Source: an uncultured Pseudomonadota bacterium (lineage in GTDB: Bacteria > Pseudomonadota > Alphaproteobacteria > Rs-D84). From it: 64,000 bases of DNA. This document shows positions 60,860-64,000 of the stretch, piece by piece (the first letter of the stretch is position 1; each line of letters starts with the position of its first letter). Location of the stretch: positions 62,001-126,000 of the forward strand of contig CASFWA010000003.1 in NCBI GenBank assembly GCA_949298405.1, written 5' to 3'. A model generated the notes under the pieces. The model made no database searches. It had not been told where the DNA came from and worked only from the letters and a program-made list of their open reading frames with translations. A program made the translations under genes and the position numbers.

Positions 60860-61660
60860 ATGGCTATATACATAGAACCTATATCCCCCGTTGCATTTAG
60901 TATTTTGGGGTTAGACATACGTTGGTATGCGCTGGCATACGTTGCGGCATTTGTTATTGGGTATTTTGCATTTCGTTATTTTATGACGGGCAAAGACGAA
61001 AATGTGACGTTATCCAAAAAGCAAATAGATGATTTGTTAACTTATATAATTTTGGGTGTTATATTAGGCGGTCGTCTGGGGTATGTACTATTTTATAACT
61101 TATCGTTTTTTATTGCGCATCCATTAGAGATATTTGCAGTATGGCATGGTGGAATGAGTTTTCATGGTGGATTAATCGGTGTAATAATTGCAACTTTGTT
61201 ATTTGCTAAGAAAGAGAATCAGAACGGGTTAAGAATATTAGATGTTTTAGCAGTTATTGCACCAATAGGATTGTTCTTCGGAAGAATAGCCAACTTTATA
61301 AACATGGAAGTAATGGGGCGGCCGACAGATATGCCATGGGGGGTAGTATTTAATGGTCATGGTGAAATTCCGCGCCATCCAAGTCCTTTGTACGAGGCTG
61401 CAACCGAAGGTATTTTGTTATTTATAATAATGTATTGTTTGTATAAGTATACAAAGTTGCGTAAGTATCCTGGTGCGCTGGGTGGAATGCTTGGTATGTT
61501 GTACGCGATATTTAGAATAGGTTGCGAACAGTTTCGTGCACCAGATATCCAGATAGGCTTTTTGACAAGTTGGGGGCTAACAATGGGGCAGTTATTGTCT
61601 GGAATAATGTTTGCATGTGGATTGGGTTTATTTTTATATTCGATAAGGAAGAAGGTATAA
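60860..61660 (+). CDS. lgt: Prolipoprotein diacylglyceryl transferase
   Basis: 266 residues with seven helices. RWYALAYVAAFVIGYF, GGRLGYVLFYNL (catalytic Arg/Tyr region), AVWHGGMSFHGGLIG, and the Lgt signature GRIANFINMEVMGRPTDMPWGVVF are present, as is HPSPLYEA. Lgt adds diacylglycerol to the lipobox Cys, the step before LspA; the PLD-family lipoprotein at 28932 is a candidate substrate. Coupled to the small upstream gene; a tRNA-Ser region follows. Confidence 0.97.
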   Translation: MAIYIEPISPVAFSILGLDIRWYALAYVAAFVIGYFAFRYFMTGKDENVTLSKKQIDDLLTYIILGVILGGRLGYVLFYNLSFFIAHPLEIFAVWHGGMSFHGGLIGVIIATLLFAKKENQNGLRILDVLAVIAPIGLFFGRIANFINMEVMGRPTDMPWGVVFNGHGEIPRHPSPLYEAATEGILLFIIMYCLYKYTKLRKYPGALGGMLGMLYAIFRIGCEQFRAPDIQIGFLTSWGLTMGQLLSGIMFACGLGLFLYSIRKKV

Positions 61661-61716
61661 GAATAAAAGGCTTGAAAAAGAATATCTGATAGGTTATAGT
61701 TGTAAGCGCTAAAAGT

Positions 61717-61947
61717 AAACCGTAGGTTAAAAGGCCGTCGGTAAGAAGAGTTTCGGATGGGTAGCAGAGCGGGCAATAGCGGCGGTCTTGCATACGAGTC
61801 AGCGAGACGAGCATAGCGAAGTCGAGAGTGAACGAGTGGTGAGCAGCACCGATAGGTGCGATAAGCGAACAAAACCGTAGGTTGAAAGACCGTCGGTAAA
61901 AAGAGTTTCGGATGGGTGGCAGAGCGGTCGAATGCGGCGGTCTTGAA
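61717..61947 (+). repeat. Direct repeat: tRNA-Ser leader and 5' half in two copies
   Basis: Unit A (61717-61792) and unit B (61872-61947), offset 155 nt, match at about 67 of 76 positions by eye. Unit B is the leader and first half of the functional tRNA-Ser; unit A reaches the anticodon arm and then diverges (CTTGCATA instead of CTTGAAAA). The 79 nt between them are not repeated and show no gene. Confidence 0.85.
61755..61792 (+). pseudogene. Truncated tRNA-Ser (5' half only)
   Basis: GGATGGG acceptor 5' strand, D-arm (TAGCAGAGCGGGCAATAGC) and the start of the anticodon arm are present, but anticodon loop, variable arm, T-arm and CCA end are missing. Cannot form a tRNA. Confidence 0.75.
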
Positions 61948-61999
61948 AACCGTTGTGGGGGCAACTCCACCGGGGGTTCGAATCCCTCCCCATCCGCCA
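61910..61999 (+). tRNA. tRNA-Ser (TGA)
   Basis: 90 nt with acceptor GGATGGG / CCCATCC, anticodon loop CTTGAAA (anticodon TGA, 61944-61946), the long class II variable arm (GTGGGGGCAACTCCAC), T-arm GGGGGTTCGAATCCC-type, discriminator G and encoded CCA. Confidence 0.96.
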
Positions 62000-62012
62000 G
62001 GAATAAATAAAT

Positions 62013-62041
62013 CCCCACAAAATCCTTGTGGGGTTTGTTTT
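62013..62041 (+). terminator. tRNA-Ser terminator
   Basis: CCCCACAA-AATCC-TTGTGGGG followed by TTTGTTTTT. Confidence 0.85.
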
Positions 62042-62044
62042 TGC

Positions 62045-62065
62045 CCCAGAAACTGGGATTTTTTT
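62045..62065 (+). terminator. Second terminator after tRNA-Ser
   Basis: CCCAG-AAA-CTGGG followed by ATTTTTTTA. The region 62066-62160 that follows shows no supported gene. Confidence 0.65.
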
Positions 62066-62161
62066 ATGCACAACGGTACCAGTGTATACTCACCATTGTA
62101 CCAATCACGCCAAAAATCACCTCTGAACATACCTTGCCCAAAATCCCGATGCCAGTTTATA

Positions 62162-62190
62162 TTGCTTTTTATCGTAATTTGTGGTATAAT
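62162..62190 (+). promoter_or_regulatory. Strong promoter upstream of the toxin gene leader
   Basis: TTGCTT (62162-62167), 17-nt spacer, TATAAT (62185-62190) with extended -10 TGG. It is followed within 20 nt by the first of two terminators. Confidence 0.7.
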
Positions 62191-62206
62191 AATCAGCAAG
62201 AACAAG

Positions 62207-62230
62207 GGCAACATTTTGTTGCCGTTTTTT
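62207..62230 (+). terminator. Terminator / attenuator in the toxin gene leader
   Basis: GGCAAC-ATTTT-GTTGCC followed by GTTTTTTATT. A transcript from the promoter at 62162 would be only about 35 nt long here. Confidence 0.8.
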
Positions 62231-62233
62231 ATT

Positions 62234-62258
62234 GCCCCGCCACCTGCGGGGCTTTTTT
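62234..62258 (+). terminator. Second terminator in the toxin gene leader
   Basis: GCCCCGC-CACCT-GCGGGGC followed by TTTTTTAT, 21 nt before the toxin gene ATG. Confidence 0.85.
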
Positions 62259-62278
62259 ATAACACAGGGGAAAATAAT

Positions 62279-63295
62279 ATGGCTACAAATTGGGGAGATG
62301 TCACTTGGAATGAATATGGGGAATTAGTATTGGATATCTATAAACATCCGTCAGAATCAAAAGATGATGCAACTAATAAACCGAAACATACATATAAAGA
62401 GATAGATTGTGGTGGTGAATGTGGCGGGTGTGTTGCGTTGGTTGTTGATGGCGAAGTGGTGTCTGGTCCACCATTCCATCCGAACTGTAAATGTTCTTTG
62501 TCCGCAGAAGATATTGCGGATGCACCTGAACAAGAGTCTAATTTAGGTAATCCGGTTGGACCCGACAGAAATTCTGAACCGAGAGATGTTAAATGGTTGA
62601 AAGATGCTCTAAATAAACTTGGGTTTTATGAGCCCGATACCAGAGCCGGCGAAACGCCAGATGATTTAAATGAATATCCCAACCAGAATTTGTTTGATGG
62701 AATTAATAAATTTCAGCGCGAACATGGATTGCCCGAACGCGGAACTGTGAAGCCGGGGTATCAAACAGAAGCCAAAATAAACCGCGAATTACAACAACAA
62801 ACAAAAGAACCAAAAGCTGATTTTGAATACAATGGTTCAACGTTTAAAGGACCAATCAATGCAAAAGATAGCCAATATGCAGTTTTTGATGGAAAATCGT
62901 TGACCATTTATGACGATGGCGAAAAAGTTGCTGCATTTGCTGGGGTGTCCGGCAAGCCCGGATATCAATCTCCAGAATATCAAAATAAAACAGATACTGG
63001 GCCGATTCCACAAGGAACATATGTTGCGAGAAAAAAAGATTTTCAAAATAGAGATGATTATGGCCCTATAAAAAAATATACTTCGTGGCCTGGTGGTGAA
63101 CATGGTTGGGGAAAACATAGAGTATGGTTGGAACCCTCTAAAGAAACAAATACGTTTGGTCGAGGTGGTTTCAGTATTCATGGTGGCGAGGAGCCCGGTT
63201 CTGCTGGTTGCGTTGATCTAACAAGTGAAATGCCAGGGTTTGCAGATTGGTTCAAAAAGAATGGAAAAGACTTGATTATTAAGGTAAAATACTGA
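62279..63295 (+). CDS. Multidomain protein: Mu-F-like motif, PG-binding domain, Tlde1-like L,D-transpeptidase toxin domain
   Basis: 338 residues, no signal peptide. Part 1 (about 40-75) has Cys44, Cys48, Cys51 and HPNCKC (67-72), like the C..C...HPNCRC motif of phage Mu F-type head morphogenesis proteins. Part 2 (about 100-172) is a peptidoglycan_binding_1-type three-helix domain (VKWLKDALNKLGFYEPD, FDGINKFQREHGL). Part 3 (about 183-338) resembles DUF2778/Tlde1, with His301 (FSIHGG) and Cys311 (SAGCVDL) as the catalytic pair and GPIPQGTY, TNTFGRGGFSI around them. Tlde1 enzymes damage target-cell peptidoglycan. Start at 62279 follows AGGGG; an upstream frame crossing the tRNA-Ser was rejected. 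Confidence 0.78.
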   Translation: MATNWGDVTWNEYGELVLDIYKHPSESKDDATNKPKHTYKEIDCGGECGGCVALVVDGEVVSGPPFHPNCKCSLSAEDIADAPEQESNLGNPVGPDRNSEPRDVKWLKDALNKLGFYEPDTRAGETPDDLNEYPNQNLFDGINKFQREHGLPERGTVKPGYQTEAKINRELQQQTKEPKADFEYNGSTFKGPINAKDSQYAVFDGKSLTIYDDGEKVAAFAGVSGKPGYQSPEYQNKTDTGPIPQGTYVARKKDFQNRDDYGPIKKYTSWPGGEHGWGKHRVWLEPSKETNTFGRGGFSIHGGEEPGSAGCVDLTSEMPGFADWFKKNGKDLIIKVKY

Positions 63296-63312
63296 AAAAA
63301 CAAAGGCACAAA

Positions 63313-63639
63313 ATGAAAAAGATATCACACATAGTAAGTTGTGTTATAGCTATATGTCTATTTTTTGCCCTGTATGTTTTTTTATTTGATTTAGCGTGTA
63401 TTGGCAGAATTTCTAAATTTAATCATATTTGGACAGGGGGGTGTCCGTTTGATATTGATGGGGCTTATCTGAATTGCATGGCCAGCTATGACATTGTATC
63501 TATTGTGATAATATTATGCATGTTGTGTCTTTTATTATTTTATTTATTCAAAACATATCGCAAATGGGTATTGTTGATACCGATTTGTGGTTTTTTGCTG
63601 TTCAGTTTATCGGTTATAACATTTTGGGGACTGGTGTAG
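63313..63639 (+). CDS. Small membrane protein, candidate immunity protein
   Basis: 108 residues, three predicted helices (about 4-30, 62-80, 84-107) and a short external loop with two Cys (GGCPFDIDGAYLNC). The gene starts 17 nt after the Tlde1-like gene, same strand, with AAAGG upstream, as a cognate immunity gene would. No homology recognised, and known Tldi proteins are periplasmic rather than polytopic, so the immunity role is inferred from position and topology only. Confidence 0.6.
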   Translation: MKKISHIVSCVIAICLFFALYVFLFDLACIGRISKFNHIWTGGCPFDIDGAYLNCMASYDIVSIVIILCMLCLLLFYLFKTYRKWVLLIPICGFLLFSLSVITFWGLV

Positions 63640-63644
63640 TCTGC

Positions 63645-63752
63645 TTATAAATGCGTAATGTCGATGTCGGGGAAATGCGATGCAATATATTCCGCGGCGA
63701 GCCTGCGGTGGCATTGCAGTGCGGATTTTTCAGTGCATAACAGGCAAATGCG
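63645..63752 (-). pseudogene. DUF488-family gene remnant (C-terminal 35 codons)
   Basis: Minus-strand reading ICLLCTEKSALQCHRRLAAEY then IASHFPDIDITHL and a stop is the conserved end of DUF488 proteins (LLC.EK....CHR..). Upstream, at about 63752, the reading breaks abruptly into the toxin-domain fragment. No start or N-terminal part is present. Confidence 0.75.
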
Positions 63753-64000
63753 GTGTCTGGTCGTCCCGGTTACCAAAGCTCAGAATATCAAGACCAGAAA
63801 TCCAGAAGGTACGTATGTTGCAAGACAGGAACAGTTACAGTTTATGGATTTAAAAGGATTGATAGTTGGTAGTGCTGTTGTTGTAAAAGAAGACTCGGGT
63901 GGCAAATGGCCCGGCTCTTATTATTCATGGGGTAACTCTCGTGTTTGGTTGGAACCGTCAAAAGAAACTAACACGTACGGTCGCGATAATTTTAGTATCC
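63753..64000 (+). pseudogene. Second Tlde1-like domain fragment, frameshifted and cut by the window end
   Basis: VSGRPGYQSSEYQDQ, then after a frame change PEGTYVARQEQ... and WGNSRVWLEPSKETNTYGRDNFSI align with residues 223-300 of the intact protein at 62279-63295. A segment matching TDTGPIP is lost at the frame change, and the sequence from about 63835 to 63925 has diverged. There is no upstream N-terminal part. It runs off the window before the catalytic His/Cys. Confidence 0.8.

Noticed and set aside
61755-61792. Upstream tRNA-Ser copy as a functional tRNA
   Set aside because: The sequence loses homology in the anticodon arm and lacks the 3' half.
62066-62160. A possible small gene or gene remnant between tRNA-Ser and the toxin promoter
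   Set aside because: Frames on both strands are short and show no recognisable protein pattern or ribosome site.
61357-62214. Minus-strand open frame of about 285 codons across lgt and tRNA-Ser
   Set aside because: It runs antisense through the lgt 3' end, the tRNA-Ser and the direct repeats; composition and context show it is a chance frame.
61916-62278. Upstream extension of the Tlde1-like protein reaching into tRNA-Ser
   Set aside because: The extension would translate the tRNA and four terminators; ATG 62279 has a ribosome site and starts the structured protein.

Overview
The window looks like the chromosome of an AT-rich Gram-negative bacterium, most probably an alphaproteobacterium with a host- or gut-associated style of genome. 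The evidence is a tRNA-Trp-secE-nusG-rplK-rplA-rplJ-rplL-rpoB-rpoC cluster, rpmF-plsX, fabH-ihfA, an olsB-olsA ornithine-lipid pair, MltB, Lgt/LspA, several outer-membrane barrels and VirB-type secretion genes. The standard genetic code fits (TGA is a stop, TGG is Trp). Fermentative L-lactate dehydrogenase and a 2[4Fe-4S] ferredoxin suggest anaerobic metabolism, while SodB suggests some oxygen exposure. No rRNA, IS element or CRISPR array was seen. The lineage is inferred from gene content only.

Layout. 1-1.7 kb: end of lspA, then yidC. 1.7-7.5 kb (minus): two unassigned small genes and a three-gene type IV secretion core, virB8-virB9-virB10, with unusual extra domains (SPOR on VirB9; an ASH-like Ig fold and a six-cysteine tail on VirB10). 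7.7-19.6 kb: tRNA-Trp and the secE-to-rpoC transcription/translation cluster, with strong hairpins in nearly every gap. 19.6-21.4 kb: a HAD phosphatase, rpmF, plsX. 21.5-34.7 kb: a Pmp-like autotransporter, a solitary mraZ with a triple repeat at its promoter, a large cysteine-rich secreted protein, galE, a cardiolipin-synthase-like lipoprotein, a radical SAM protein, guaC, a small metal-binding-like membrane protein, tRNA-Arg, and fabH-ihfA. 34.8-48.9 kb: M13 peptidase, hemW, an outer-membrane protein, mltB, a glycosyltransferase, olsB-olsA, proS, an Xre regulator, ldh, a small GNAT, a membrane SpeE-like protein, sodB. 49-61.7 kb: a thioredoxin-fold protein, cvpA, more barrels, tRNA-Thr, trhP, two secreted or barrel proteins, glyS, ferredoxin, a BI-1 protein, lgt.

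61.7-64 kb is an accessory zone at a tRNA-Ser gene. A degenerate copy of the leader and 5' half of the tRNA lies just upstream. Downstream are several stacked terminators, a three-part protein (Mu-F-like Cys/His motif, peptidoglycan-binding domain, Tlde1-like L,D-transpeptidase toxin domain), a small membrane protein that could be its immunity partner, and a junction where a DUF488 gene remnant abuts a broken second copy of the toxin domain. This looks like a toxin cassette locus undergoing recombination.

The two most interesting parts are the modified VirB8-9-10 core and the Tlde1-like cassette. That the first exports the second is only a hypothesis. ProRS and GlyRS are both of types not usual for alphaproteobacteria, which suggests replacement by transfer.
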